Positions 22,983 to 31,401 of a stretch of DNA of 64,000 nt are shown here, in pieces. The notes beneath the pieces were generated by a model. It worked only from the letters and a program-made list of their open reading frames with translations, ran no database searches and was not told the origin of the DNA. The stretch lies in contig DASZZM010000049.1 of NCBI GenBank assembly GCA_035544895.1, forward strand, positions 208,797 through 272,796, written 5' to 3'. The first letter of the stretch is position 1. Each line of letters begins with the position of its first letter. The position numbers and the translations under genes were made by a program. The stretch comes from JASLEW01 sp035544895. Its GTDB lineage: Bacteria; Acidobacteriota; Thermoanaerobaculia; Multivoradales; UBA5704.

Positions 22983-24242
22983 ATGCACTGCACACAAAGG
23001 ATCACTAATGCGTTCTTCGTGCTGGCGCTAGTGTCCTTGATCCCAAGCGCAGCGATTGCTCAAAGCGGGTCTTGGACCACAAAGGCGTCGATGCCGACGC
23101 CGCGGGTCACCTTGGCTGGCGCGCAAGTGAAGGATGTTGTCTACGCCATCGGCGGCTACAACAGTTTCGGAGGTTTCAACCTTTTGTCCTCGAATGAGGC
23201 GTACGACCCGGCTACCGACACCTGGAGCACCAAGGCCGCGATGCCAACCGCGCGGTATGTGTTGGCCGCGGCGGCAGTAAACGGAATCGTGTACGCCATA
23301 GGCGGAAACAATGGCGGCACAATTCTGAGCACGATGGAGGCCTACGACTCGGTGGCCAATACCTGGAGCACCAAGGCCGCCATGCCCACCGTGCGCTCCA
23401 ACTTGGCCGCGGTGGTGGTGAACGGGATCGTGTACGCCATCGGTGGAAACACCTACTCCGGGAGCCTCAACACCGTGGAGGCGTATGACCCAACGACCGA
23501 CACCTGGAGCACCAAGGCCGCCATGCCCACGGCGCGCTCCACCTTGGCCGCCGTAGAGGTGAACGGGATCGTTTACGCCATCGGGGGCTACGACGAAAGC
23601 TACAGAATTGTCGCCCCTGTGGAGGCCTACGACCCGGTCACCAACACGTGGAGCACCAAGGCCGCCATGCCCACCCCGCGGTATGAGGTGGCCGCGGCGG
23701 CAGTAAACGGGATCGTGTACGCCATAGGTGGGAATGTTTATCCTGTGTTCACAGATGTGAGCACCATGGAGGCCTACGACCCGGTCACCGACTCGTGGAG
23801 CACCAAGGCCGCCATGCCCACGGCGCGCGGCGCCTTGGCCGCGGTAGAGGCGAACGGGATCGTTTACGCCATAGGAGGAGACAATCCCATCGAGTTGCCA
23901 ACGAACGAGGCCTTCACCCCCGCCCCCTCCTGCAAGGTCGCCATCGGAGGCCCCTCTGCCAATCCGTCCGTCCTTTGGCCGCCAAACCACAAGCTGGTGA
24001 AGGTGACGGTCGACTATACGGCTACTGACCCGTGCGCCGTGACCTGTTCGCTTAGTGTCGCCAGCAGTGAGGGTAGCGCCTCGGACTGGGTGGTGGTGGA
24101 CGCCCACCACGTGCTGCTGCGCGCCGAGCGAGCGGGAAACGGTAGCGGGCGGACCTATACGGTCACCGTCACTTGCGGTGACACCAACAGCAGCTCGTCG
24201 GTGCCCGTGACGGTGTCAGTGCCTCACGACCAGGGCCACTAG
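22983..24242 (+). CDS. secreted Kelch-repeat beta-propeller with C-terminal WPPNHK domain
   Basis: 419 aa from ATG 22983. Signal peptide about 1-24 (FFVLALVSLIPSAAIAQ). Six Kelch blades follow, each about 50 residues with VVNGIVYAIGGN- and VEAYDPTTDTWSTKAAMPT-type sequence; the repeats are almost identical at the DNA level (about 150-bp period), implying recent expansion or gene conversion. The C-terminal 100 residues contain SVLWPPNHKLVKVTVDYTAT and paired Cys, an Ig-like module common in secreted proteins of this group. Likely binds glycans or proteins outside the cell. The stop codon shares the palindrome CTAG with the stop of the convergent SDR gene. Confidence 0.85.
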   Translation: MHCTQRITNAFFVLALVSLIPSAAIAQSGSWTTKASMPTPRVTLAGAQVKDVVYAIGGYNSFGGFNLLSSNEAYDPATDTWSTKAAMPTARYVLAAAAVNGIVYAIGGNNGGTILSTMEAYDSVANTWSTKAAMPTVRSNLAAVVVNGIVYAIGGNTYSGSLNTVEAYDPTTDTWSTKAAMPTARSTLAAVEVNGIVYAIGGYDESYRIVAPVEAYDPVTNTWSTKAAMPTPRYEVAAAAVNGIVYAIGGNVYPVFTDVSTMEAYDPVTDSWSTKAAMPTARGALAAVEANGIVYAIGGDNPIELPTNEAFTPAPSCKVAIGGPSANPSVLWPPNHKLVKVTVDYTATDPCAVTCSLSVASSEGSASDWVVVDAHHVLLRAERAGNGSGRTYTVTVTCGDTNSSSSVPVTVSVPHDQGH

Positions 24243-25033
24243 ATCATCAGGTCCCCGCCGTTGATATCGACGGAGGCGCCGGTGATGTAGCCGGCGCGGT
24301 CGGAGGCCAGGAAGCAGATCAGGTCGGCGACCTCTTCGGGGGTGCCGAGGCGCGGCACCGGGAAGGTCCGGCAGTAGGCGGCGAGCTCCTCGGCGGTAGC
24401 GTGCTCGCGCGTCAGCTCGGTGTCGATGAGTCCCGGGCAGACCGCGTTGACGGTGATGCCGTGAGGCCCGAGCTCCTTGGCCGCCGCCCGCGTCAGGCCG
24501 AGCAGGCCGGCCTTGGAAGCGGTGTAGTGCGCCCCGCCGAGCGTGCTCACGCTCTTGCCGGCGGTGGAGGAGACGTTGACGATCCGCCCGTAGCCGCTGG
24601 CCTTCATCGCCGGGACGGCCGCCCGCGTGCACAAGAAGACCGCGGTCAGGTTCACCTCGATCGCGCTCCGCCACTCGGCCTCGTCGATCCGTTCGAAGCG
24701 CGTGGAGAGCGCGAGGGCCGCGTTGTTGACCAGGACGTCGAGGCGTCCGAAGCGCTCGAGCACCCGTTCGACCATGCCGTTCACCGCCGCCGCGTCGGCG
24801 ACGTCGCCCGGCACGGCGATGGCGCGGCCACCCACGCCCCGGGTGCCGTTCGCGCGCTCGGCGGCCGCGCGATCGGCCATCAGCTCCGCGGCCACCGCCT
24901 CCGCCTGGTCGGCGCGGCGCGCGTTGACCGCCACCGCCGCGCCGCGCGCGAGCAGCATCTTCGCCGCCGCCTTGCCCAGCCCGCGCCGGGCGCCGGTGAT
25001 CATGGCGACGCGTCCCGTGAAGTCCGCCTGCAT
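24239..25033 (-). CDS. short-chain dehydrogenase/reductase (SDR)
   Basis: 264 aa from ATG 25033; an in-frame ATG at 25069 would add 12 residues not typical of the fold. Classical SDR: TGARRGLG nucleotide-binding motif at 13-20, NNA at the centre (VLVNNAALA), catalytic Ser in NVSSTAGKS and Tyr/Lys in YTASK, and a C-terminal ending GYITGASVDINGGDLMI. Basic residues after the glycine motif (ARRG, then NARRADQ) favour NADP(H). It resembles FabG-like 3-oxoacyl reductases, but the substrate is not determined. It is divergent from the thioesterase/lyase operon (25160-27366), so a shared role in acyl metabolism is possible. Confidence 0.88.
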   Translation of the reverse strand: MQADFTGRVAMITGARRGLGKAAAKMLLARGAAVAVNARRADQAEAVAAELMADRAAAERANGTRGVGGRAIAVPGDVADAAAVNGMVERVLERFGRLDVLVNNAALALSTRFERIDEAEWRSAIEVNLTAVFLCTRAAVPAMKASGYGRIVNVSSTAGKSVSTLGGAHYTASKAGLLGLTRAAAKELGPHGITVNAVCPGLIDTELTREHATAEELAAYCRTFPVPRLGTPEEVADLICFLASDRAGYITGASVDINGGDLMI

Positions 25034-25159
25034 GAGGCCAGGATGATGCCCGATCGCCGGCCCGCCCACAAGCCGAGACGGCTATACTGGCGCGCGAAAG
25101 GAGCCGGCTCACACCTGAACCGCACGGACCGGCTGGCCCGCACGCCGCCGGTGGCACGG

Positions 25160-25618
25160 ATGACACCGCCGCGGACCCACCTCGCGATCGACGCGCGCCT
25201 GTGCGGCGAGCCGCTGGAAATCGGCGACGGCAGCGCCCGCGTCGTCCTCACCGCGCTGCCCGAGATGGCGGTCGACGCGGCCGGCCTGGTGCACGGCGGT
25301 TTCGTCTTCGGTCTGGCCGACTATGCCGCCATGCTCGCCGTCAACGAGCCCAACGTCGTGCTGGGCAGCGCCGAGGTCCGCTTCCTCGCCCCCGTGACGG
25401 TTGGCGAGCGGCTGCTGGCGGCGGCGCGGGTGGTCGCGGGCGGTGGCGGCCGCAAGCGCCGCGTGAGCGTCGAAGTGCGGCGGGGCGAAACCGCGGTGCT
25501 GGCAGGCGATTTCACCTGCTTTGCTCTCGACCGCCACGTCCTCGACCCCGGCGCGCGCCGCGGCGCGCCCGCGGCCGAAGGTGAGCGGCGGGGCGCACCG
25601 GCGAGCGACGAGACATGA
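25160..25618 (+). CDS. hotdog-fold thioesterase-like protein
   Basis: 152 aa from ATG 25160 (a GTG at 25151 is also in frame). Hotdog core: VHGGFVFGLADYAAMLAVN gives the typical HGG before the long helix, followed by LGSAEVRFLAPVTVGERLL and VLAGDFTCFAL. PaaI/4HBT-type enzymes hydrolyse acyl-CoA thioesters. Its stop overlaps the start of the ThDP-dependent lyase by 4 bp, so the two proteins are made together. The C-terminal tail (about 125-152) is Gly/Ala/Arg-rich and probably disordered. The substrate is inferred only from the neighbour. Confidence 0.78.
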   Translation: MTPPRTHLAIDARLCGEPLEIGDGSARVVLTALPEMAVDAAGLVHGGFVFGLADYAAMLAVNEPNVVLGSAEVRFLAPVTVGERLLAAARVVAGGGGRKRRVSVEVRRGETAVLAGDFTCFALDRHVLDPGARRGAPAAEGERRGAPASDET

Positions 25619-27366
25619 ACGGCGGCGACCGCATCGCGGCGGTGCTGGCCGACCAGGGAGTCCACTTCCTGTTCACCCTCTGCGGCGGTCACATCTCGCC
25701 CATCCTGGTCGGCGCCAAGCGACGCGGCATCCGCGTGGTGGACGTCCGCCACGAGGCCGACGCGGTGTTCGCGGCCGATGCCGTCGCCCGGCTGACCGGC
25801 CGGCCCGGCGTCGCCGCCGTCACCGCCGGACCCGGCGTCACCAACACCATCACCGCGATCAAGAACGCGCAACTCGCGCAGTCGCCGGTGGTGGTTCTCG
25901 GCGGCGCCACGGCCACGCTGCTCAAGGGAAGGGGAGCGCTCCAGGACATCGACCAGCTCGAGCTCGTCCGCCCGCATGTCAAATGGGCCGCCGCGGCGCG
26001 CACGGTCAGGGAGCTCGGGGCATTGCTCGGCCAGGCCTTCGGCGTCGCACGTGCCGGCGTGCCCGGGCCGGTTTTCCTGGAGTGTCCGGTCGACCTTCTG
26101 TATGACGAGCCGCTGGTCCGCCAGTGGTACAGCGCCGGCACGCGTGCGAGCGGCCTGCGCGGACTGGCGACGCGGCTCTACATCGGCCGCCACCTCAACC
26201 GCCTGTTTCGCGGCGGCGCCGGTGCCGCCCCGGCCGCGCCGCCCGGCCCGTCGGCCGCGCCGCTGCCGCCCGTCGGCCGCGGCGCGGTTCGCCGGGCGGC
26301 TGCCGATCTGCGGCGTTCCCGCCGGCCGGTGCTGGTGGTGGGCAGCCAGGCCCTGCTCGCGGCCGGCGAAGTGGCGGCGCTGGCGCGCGCGGTCGAGACG
26401 ATCGGCGTCCCCGTCTACCTGGCCGGCGTCGCCCGGGGCCTGCTCGGCGCCACCCACCCCTTGCAGCTCCGCCACCGCCGCAAGGAGGCGCTGCGCGAGG
26501 CCGACCTGGTGCTGCTCGCCGGCATCCCGTGCGATTTTCGTCTCGACTACGGCCGCCAGATCGGCCGCCAGGCGCGCCTCGTCATGGTCAGCCGCCAGGC
26601 CGCCGACCTGCGCCAGAACCGTCGCCCGGACCTCGCGGTCCACGCCGACCCGGCGCGTTTTCTGCGTGCCCTGGCCGATCGCCTTGCCGGCCGTGCGGCG
26701 GCCAGCGGCCTCTGGCGGGAGTGGCTGGGCACGCTGCGGGCCCGCGACGCGCAGAGGGAAGAGGAGATCGCGCTGCAGGCAGCCGCGCCGGCCGCCGGCG
26801 GCCTGGTCAACCCGCTCCAGCTCTGCCGCGAGATCGACGGCCTGCTCGCGCCGGGAAGCCTGGTGGTGGCCGACGGCGGCGATTTCGTCGCCACCGCGTC
26901 GTACACCGTCCGCCCACGCGGTCCCCTGTGCTGGCTCGACCCGGGCGTCTTCGGCACCCTCGGCGTCGGCGGCGGTTTCGCCCTGGGCGCCAAGCTCTGC
27001 CGGCCGGAGGCCGACGTGTGGATCCTCTACGGCGACGGTTCGGTCGCCTACAGCCTCGCCGAGTTCGACTCTTTCGCCCGCCATGGCTTGCCGGTCATCG
27101 CGGTGGTCGGCAACGACGCCGGTTGGACCCAGATCGCCCGCGAGCAGGTCGAAGTCCTCGGCGACGAGGTGGCGACCGTGCTGGCGCGCACCGACTATCA
27201 CCGGGTCGCCGAGGGCTACGGCGGCAAGGGGCTGCTGCTCGACCGCCCCGAAGACACCAAAGCCGTGCTCGCCGAGGCCTTGCGCCTCGCGCGCGCCGGC
27301 ACTCCCGTGCTGGTCAACGTCCACATCGGCAAGACCGACTTCCGCAAGGGCTCGATCTCGATGTAA
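25615..27366 (+). CDS. ThDP-dependent 2-hydroxyacyl-CoA lyase / acetolactate synthase-like enzyme (ILVBL/HACL2 type)
   Basis: 583 aa, three-domain ThDP enzyme. The catalytic Glu47 lies in VVDVRHEADAVFAADA. GVAAVTAGPGVTNTITAIKN and GALQDIDQLELVRPHVKW follow closely the pattern I recall for mammalian ILVBL (HACL2), including the unusual FTLCGGHISPIL start. The ThDP motif GDG begins at 473 and ends in VVGNDAGW. HACL2 cleaves 2-hydroxyacyl-CoA into formyl-CoA and a fatty aldehyde, whereas plain acetolactate synthases join pyruvate units; the residue pattern favours the former. Coupling to a hotdog thioesterase also fits acyl-CoA chemistry. There is no regulatory subunit gene nearby, as would be expected for ilvB. 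Confidence 0.82.
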   Translation: MNGGDRIAAVLADQGVHFLFTLCGGHISPILVGAKRRGIRVVDVRHEADAVFAADAVARLTGRPGVAAVTAGPGVTNTITAIKNAQLAQSPVVVLGGATATLLKGRGALQDIDQLELVRPHVKWAAAARTVRELGALLGQAFGVARAGVPGPVFLECPVDLLYDEPLVRQWYSAGTRASGLRGLATRLYIGRHLNRLFRGGAGAAPAAPPGPSAAPLPPVGRGAVRRAAADLRRSRRPVLVVGSQALLAAGEVAALARAVETIGVPVYLAGVARGLLGATHPLQLRHRRKEALREADLVLLAGIPCDFRLDYGRQIGRQARLVMVSRQAADLRQNRRPDLAVHADPARFLRALADRLAGRAAASGLWREWLGTLRARDAQREEEIALQAAAPAAGGLVNPLQLCREIDGLLAPGSLVVADGGDFVATASYTVRPRGPLCWLDPGVFGTLGVGGGFALGAKLCRPEADVWILYGDGSVAYSLAEFDSFARHGLPVIAVVGNDAGWTQIAREQVEVLGDEVATVLARTDYHRVAEGYGGKGLLLDRPEDTKAVLAEALRLARAGTPVLVNVHIGKTDFRKGSISM

Positions 27367-27414
27367 GCGTAAGCGCTGGGAAGGGACCCAGCGCGCCCGA
27401 TCACATTGCCAGCC

Positions 27415-29253
27415 ATGAAAGCTCTCTCCGGCAAACGCTGGCTGGCGCTCCTCGGCGTCGCGCTGCCGCTGCTGGCGGGGACGGCGTTGCGGCTCTGGAA
27501 CCTCGCCGGCCAGATCCTGGGAGGCGACGAGCTGCACGCGGTGCGCGTGGCCCTGGCGCAGCCGATCGCGAGCATCCTCACCACCTACCAGCCGGCCGAC
27601 AGCTCCATCCCGCTGACGGCGCTCGACCGTCTCCTGCTCGACCACGGCGTCATGATCGGCGAGGGCCTGCTGCGGCTGCCCTCCCTGGCCTGCGGCCTCC
27701 TCGCCCTGGCGCTGTTGCCCGCGGCTGCAGCCGGCCGGATCGATGGGCGCGCCGTCGTCCTGCTGCGCTGGCTGGTCGCGCTCTCGCCGCTGCTCGTCTT
27801 CTACAGCCGGATCGCCCGCTCATATATGCCGGTGGTGCTGCTCGCCTGGCTGGCGACCCTGTTCTTCGGCGCCTGGTGGCGCACAGGCGCCCGCCGCGCG
27901 GCCCTCGGCTATGTGGCGGCCGCCGCGCTCGCCGTCTGGCTCCATCTCGGAGCCGCGCCCTTCGTCGTCGCGCCCCTGCTCTTCGCGCTGGGAGACCTGA
28001 CTGTGGAGTGGTGGTGGGCAAGGCGGCCCGCCGCTGGGCCGGCGCGCGAACCGAGCGCGGCTGGGCTGCCAGGGCGCACCGCCGGGAGGCGGCCACGCGG
28101 CCTGGCGCTGCTCGCCGCGGGGCTGGCCGCGGCCTGCGCCCTGTTCCTGGCGCCGGCGCACGCCTCGCTGGCGCAGCTCGTCGTCGCCAAGCGGCAGGCG
28201 CAGGCAATCCCCCTTGCCACCTGGCTGGACGTGCTGTGTCTGCAAGCGGGCAGCGCGCGGCCGGTTGCCGCCGTCTTCTTCTGGGGCGCCGCCCTCGCCG
28301 GCGCCGCCACCTTGCTGCGGCGGCGGCCGCGCCTGGCCGCCTACACTCTCGCCCTCGCCGCCGCCCAGGTGGCCGGCATCCTGGCCCTTTCCCCGCTCGG
28401 CATCGCCGAGCCGCTGGTGCTCGACCGTTATCTCCTGCCCGTGCTGCCCCTGGTCCTGCTCTGGGTAGCCTGCGGACTGGCGCGCCCCTGGTGGCCCAAC
28501 CAGGGTCCGCTCGGCCGCGCCGGCCAGCGCCTCGGCGCCTATGGCTTGGTGGCGGCGCTCGCCGCCGCCGGACCCTTCGCCGACCCAGCCCTACGCACGA
28601 GCTCGTTCGCCCACCACAACGATTTCGTCGACTTCGTCCGCCCGCGCGCTGTGGTTCCGGCGGGAGTCCTTCCCCAGCCCTACCGCGCCCTGGGAGGAGG
28701 CGCCGTCGTCGAGTTCCCCTGGCCGCCGGCCTGGGACTTCGGCCGCGCCTTCTACGCCTACCAGGAGATCCACGGCCAGCGCGTCCTTGCCGCCGCCCCG
28801 CCCGGCTTTCTCCAGGATCCCCGCCTGCGCTGGCGCAACCTGGCCTCCCCCGAGCCCCGGGCGCTGGCAGCGCTGGGAGCATCGCCTGGACCCTGGCCCC
28901 TGCCTGCAAGTCCTTCGGCCCGGCCGGCGGTTCGGCCCGTCACCGCGCCACGCGCCCTCGGCTCCGCGGTCGACGCGAGATCGCCGCACGGAACCGCCAC
29001 CGTCACAGCCCGCTGGCTGGTCATCCACTCCGACCTCGGCGCCGAAGAAGACCGCCTCCTCTTGCCAGGCCGCGCCGCCGCCGCAGGCCCGCCCCGCCGC
29101 GCCATGCCGCCGCAGCAGCGTCGCTTCCTGCATGCCGAAGCCGAGCGCCTCGCCGCCCGCCTGCAATCCGACTGGGGCAACCCGGCCTATTCCGATGGGG
29201 TTGTCAAGGTCTGGGACCTAGCCGGCGTCGCTCGCCGGCTCCGACGGCGCTGA
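27415..29253 (+). CDS. polytopic glycosyltransferase-like membrane protein (GT39/PMT-type)
   Basis: 612 aa from ATG 27415 (a TTG three codons earlier is less likely). About 10 transmembrane segments. First loop LAGQILGGDELHAVRVALAQ carries the Asp38-Glu39 pair typical of GT-C catalytic loops. IARSYMPVVLLAWLATLFFG and a conserved RY-type region (VLDRYLLPVLPLVLLW) follow. The last 200 residues are soluble and periplasmic. A 37-bp piece of its 3' region (FYAYQEIHGQRV) recurs at 29641-29677, showing local duplication. It starts 48 bp after the lyase gene but is probably functionally separate. Confidence 0.75.
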   Translation: MKALSGKRWLALLGVALPLLAGTALRLWNLAGQILGGDELHAVRVALAQPIASILTTYQPADSSIPLTALDRLLLDHGVMIGEGLLRLPSLACGLLALALLPAAAAGRIDGRAVVLLRWLVALSPLLVFYSRIARSYMPVVLLAWLATLFFGAWWRTGARRAALGYVAAAALAVWLHLGAAPFVVAPLLFALGDLTVEWWWARRPAAGPAREPSAAGLPGRTAGRRPRGLALLAAGLAAACALFLAPAHASLAQLVVAKRQAQAIPLATWLDVLCLQAGSARPVAAVFFWGAALAGAATLLRRRPRLAAYTLALAAAQVAGILALSPLGIAEPLVLDRYLLPVLPLVLLWVACGLARPWWPNQGPLGRAGQRLGAYGLVAALAAAGPFADPALRTSSFAHHNDFVDFVRPRAVVPAGVLPQPYRALGGGAVVEFPWPPAWDFGRAFYAYQEIHGQRVLAAAPPGFLQDPRLRWRNLASPEPRALAALGASPGPWPLPASPSARPAVRPVTAPRALGSAVDARSPHGTATVTARWLVIHSDLGAEEDRLLLPGRAAAAGPPRRAMPPQQRRFLHAEAERLAARLQSDWGNPAYSDGVVKVWDLAGVARRLRRR

Positions 29254-29366
29254 GAACAGCCCCTCTTCTCGCCATCCCCCGGGAAAACGACCGCCGCGCC
29301 TGCACTTGCTTCGTGGTCAGCAGGTCATCGATTCAAACTCCTCGGAGTCACCAGTTTCGCCCAGGT

Positions 29367-29609
29367 TCACCCGAGAGGCGCCAGGTCTTCCCCCAAGCGA
29401 TCCAGGGCGACGGCGCGGAAGCGGGGCGCAAGTGGGTAGGAGTCGGGACCCGCATGGACGACCACCAGCTCTTCGAGGCGCAGGATGTCGAGCGCGGAGC
29501 GCATGGACGGGGTCGCCCGCGGGCTGCTGGTGAGCTTCAGCTCGAAACCGCGCCGGGTGTTGCCGCGGCGGACCAGTAAGAATACCAGGAAATCTCGGAG
29601 TTCGACTCC
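29367..29609 (-). pseudogene. remnant of an AAA ATPase with DUF4143 (C-terminal end only)
   Basis: Reading the minus strand, about 80 residues remain: LLVRRGNTRRGFELKLTSSP, then TPSMRSALDILRLEELVVVH and FRAVALDRLGEDLAPLG before a TGA at 29367-29369. This matches the end of DUF4143-containing ATP-binding proteins, where GFELK and the SM-rich helix are part of a nuclease-like fold. An in-frame TGA near 29610 closes the frame upstream and the ATPase domain is absent, so the gene is broken. Confidence 0.6.
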
Positions 29610-29640
29610 GAATTTTCAAGTCAGTCTGGCTGAAGAGCTC

Positions 29641-29677
29641 CTTCTATGCCTACCAGGAGATCCACGGCCAGCGCGTC
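29641..29677 (+). repeat. fragment duplicated from the upstream glycosyltransferase gene
   Basis: A 37-bp stretch encoding FYAYQEIHGQRV matches 28750-28786 within the preceding glycosyltransferase gene with very few differences. No longer open frame accompanies it. It lies between the DUF4143 remnant and the second VapBC pair, marking a recombination scar. Confidence 0.65.
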
Positions 29678-29738
29678 GCAGAGACACCGACCTCCGGGTC
29701 CTGGTACCTTACGCGGCCTTGGCACCGGGGGCGCTGCG

Positions 29739-30161
29739 TCAAGCCAGCAGTTCGACGGCGAGTTCGGCAGGCAACCGGCGATAGAACTTGTTGTCGGCCG
29801 TCACCAGAACCGCTTTTCTCTCCTCCGCCACTGCGAGATAGGCAGCGTCATAGAACGTCAGGCCGTGGCTCAGGGCGAGAGCAACGGTCCGCTGGACCAA
29901 CTCACCGCTCAGGGGAACTTCGTCGAGGCCGAGATCGCAGAGGACAGCGAGAGCTTCGGCGGCGTCTGCCGGGCGTTTGAGGCAGAGAACATTGCCGACC
30001 TCGTAAAGCCAGAGCGGGGGAACTGCGAGGCTCAGCTGGCCCTGCTGCCAGCGCTCCAGGAGGTGACTGGCCGCAGCATGACCAGGCTCGTCCTCAGCGT
30101 CCAGGACCCACTTCAGGATGACCGAGGCATCCGGCACGACGGGCGCCGAGCGGCTGCTCAT
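29739..30161 (-). CDS. vapC: PIN-domain ribonuclease toxin (VapC type), second module
   Basis: 140 aa. The acidic residues Asp11 (VVPDASVILKW), Glu54 (LWLYEVGN), Asp105 (LTFYDAAYLA) and Asp123 (LVTADNKF) complete the PIN active site. The sequence differs clearly from the toxin at 5425-5847 and belongs to a different VapC subgroup (YDAAYLALA-type). It overlaps its antitoxin gene by 4 bp. It sits next to a recombination scar, as expected for a mobile TA module. Confidence 0.9.
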   Translation of the reverse strand: MSSRSAPVVPDASVILKWVLDAEDEPGHAAASHLLERWQQGQLSLAVPPLWLYEVGNVLCLKRPADAAEALAVLCDLGLDEVPLSGELVQRTVALALSHGLTFYDAAYLAVAEERKAVLVTADNKFYRRLPAELAVELLA

Positions 30162-30388
30162 TCGGTATCTCGATAGGAGCGGAGCGTCAGGAGAATCTCG
30201 GCGGTCGGGACGTGGGGTCCGGCTCGCCGAAGCGCTTCGAGCTTCTCGATTGCCTGCCTCTGCCGTACCAGCGCCAGCTGCGCTCGCAAGGCTGCGTTCG
30301 CGAAGCGGCTGCGCTCTCCGGCCGGGATCAGATTATCGAGCGCCTCTTTGACTTCGTCGTCGAGTACCAAGTTCACTTTGGCAGTCAT
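30158..30388 (-). CDS. vapB: antitoxin partner of the second VapC
   Basis: 76 aa from ATG 30388, chosen by GGAG 7 nt upstream; an ATG at 30418 lacks a site. N-terminus MTAKVNLVLDDEVKEALDNL, then GERSRFANAALRAQLAL, fits a ribbon-helix-helix DNA-binding domain, with a toxin-binding tail (VPTAEILLTLRSYRDTE). The gene precedes and overlaps vapC, the normal order for type II modules. An A-rich stretch just upstream (GAGAGAAAAATCATCC) probably contains its promoter and operator. Confidence 0.82.
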   Translation of the reverse strand: MTAKVNLVLDDEVKEALDNLIPAGERSRFANAALRAQLALVRQRQAIEKLEALRRAGPHVPTAEILLTLRSYRDTE

Positions 30389-30467
30389 GAAGAATCTCCG
30401 GAGAGAAAAATCATCCACACAAATCTACCACATTCCGGCTTCGTGAGGTACCGGCGAGAGGTCCAGG

Positions 30468-31346
30468 TCAGACGGCTCCGGTCCGCTCGAGCAGCTCGTA
30501 GCCGCTCAGGCGGAGGAAGCGCTCGCGGCGGGCGGCCGGGGTGAGGCGGTAGAGCAGCCACCAGAACCAGGCCATGGAGCTCTCGCGCCGCAGCCGGCGG
30601 GATTCCAGGAATCCCGGACGGAAGTCCTTCTCGCGCCACCCGAAAGGACGGAAGAAGTCGACTCCCGCGGCCGGCGCGAAGCGAAATGGCGCGTTGCCGG
30701 CGGCGACCGTCGCCCCCCAGGCCTTCTGGATGCGCGGCATGAGCTCGGGCGAGATGAGGTCGAACAGCCACCAGCGGAAGCTCCTCTCGGCGGCGAGGTC
30801 GGCGGCCAGCGCGCCGACCTCATCTTCGCCGAGATAGATCAGCAGTCCCTCGGAAACCACCAGCGTGGGGCCGGGCAGCGCCCCGGCGCGCGCGAAGAAC
30901 GCTCGCCTCGCCGGCCGGTCGGCGAGATCGAGGCGCACGCGCTCGACCTCGCAGACTGGGGTCTCGCCCGCCAGCATCTCCTCCTTGTAATCCAGGATCT
31001 CGGGCAGGTCGACCTCGATCCAGCGCAGGCCGGCCGGCAGGGGCAGGCGATAGGGGCGGACGTCGAGGCCGCAGGCGAGGTTGAGCACGGTCCGCGCCCC
31101 ATCCTGCCCGGCCTGCCCGGTCGTGCGCAGGATCAGCTCGTCGAAGACGCAGGTCCGCACCACCATCGGCCAGCCCCAGGCCCTGCCCTTGGGGACGGAG
31201 CGCAGGATCTGCTCGCCGCGCTCGCCCGCCAGCCGGCGGGCGTAGGGGTCGTGGAAGTGGGCGTCGGGACGCTCGCTCTCGATGGCGCGGTACATCGCCA
31301 CCCAACGTGCCGTGTCCGAGATGTTGCGGATCGCCCCGTTGCTCAT
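30468..31346 (-). CDS. SAM-dependent methyltransferase, leucine carboxyl methyltransferase (LCMT/PF04072) family
   Basis: 292 aa from ATG 31346 (weak GGAG 11 nt upstream). Family features: ISDTARWVAMYRAIESERPD and DPYARRLAGERGEQIL at the N-terminus, SAM site VLNLACGLDVRPYRL with Asp in the next strand (WIEVDLPEILDYK), and VVSEGLLIYL. Bacterial members methylate carboxyl or hydroxyl groups of polyketides and other secondary metabolites; the substrate here is unknown. It is followed by the VapBC pair and preceded by the YfhO-like gene on the same strand. Confidence 0.86.
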   Translation of the reverse strand: MSNGAIRNISDTARWVAMYRAIESERPDAHFHDPYARRLAGERGEQILRSVPKGRAWGWPMVVRTCVFDELILRTTGQAGQDGARTVLNLACGLDVRPYRLPLPAGLRWIEVDLPEILDYKEEMLAGETPVCEVERVRLDLADRPARRAFFARAGALPGPTLVVSEGLLIYLGEDEVGALAADLAAERSFRWWLFDLISPELMPRIQKAWGATVAAGNAPFRFAPAAGVDFFRPFGWREKDFRPGFLESRRLRRESSMAWFWWLLYRLTPAARRERFLRLSGYELLERTGAV

Positions 31347-31401
31347 CGTGAGCTCGCTCCGTCGTCGTGCCGGGCGGCGGACCGGCGCGGCGGATCGGAT
31401 T

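Noticed and set aside
23213..23840. CRISPR-like array suggested by regularly spaced near-identical segments
   Set aside because: The period is about 150 bp and in frame; the repeats encode Kelch blades.
29646..30176. 176-codon plus-strand frame over the VapC gene
   Set aside because: Antisense to an intact PIN-domain gene and lacking a ribosome site.
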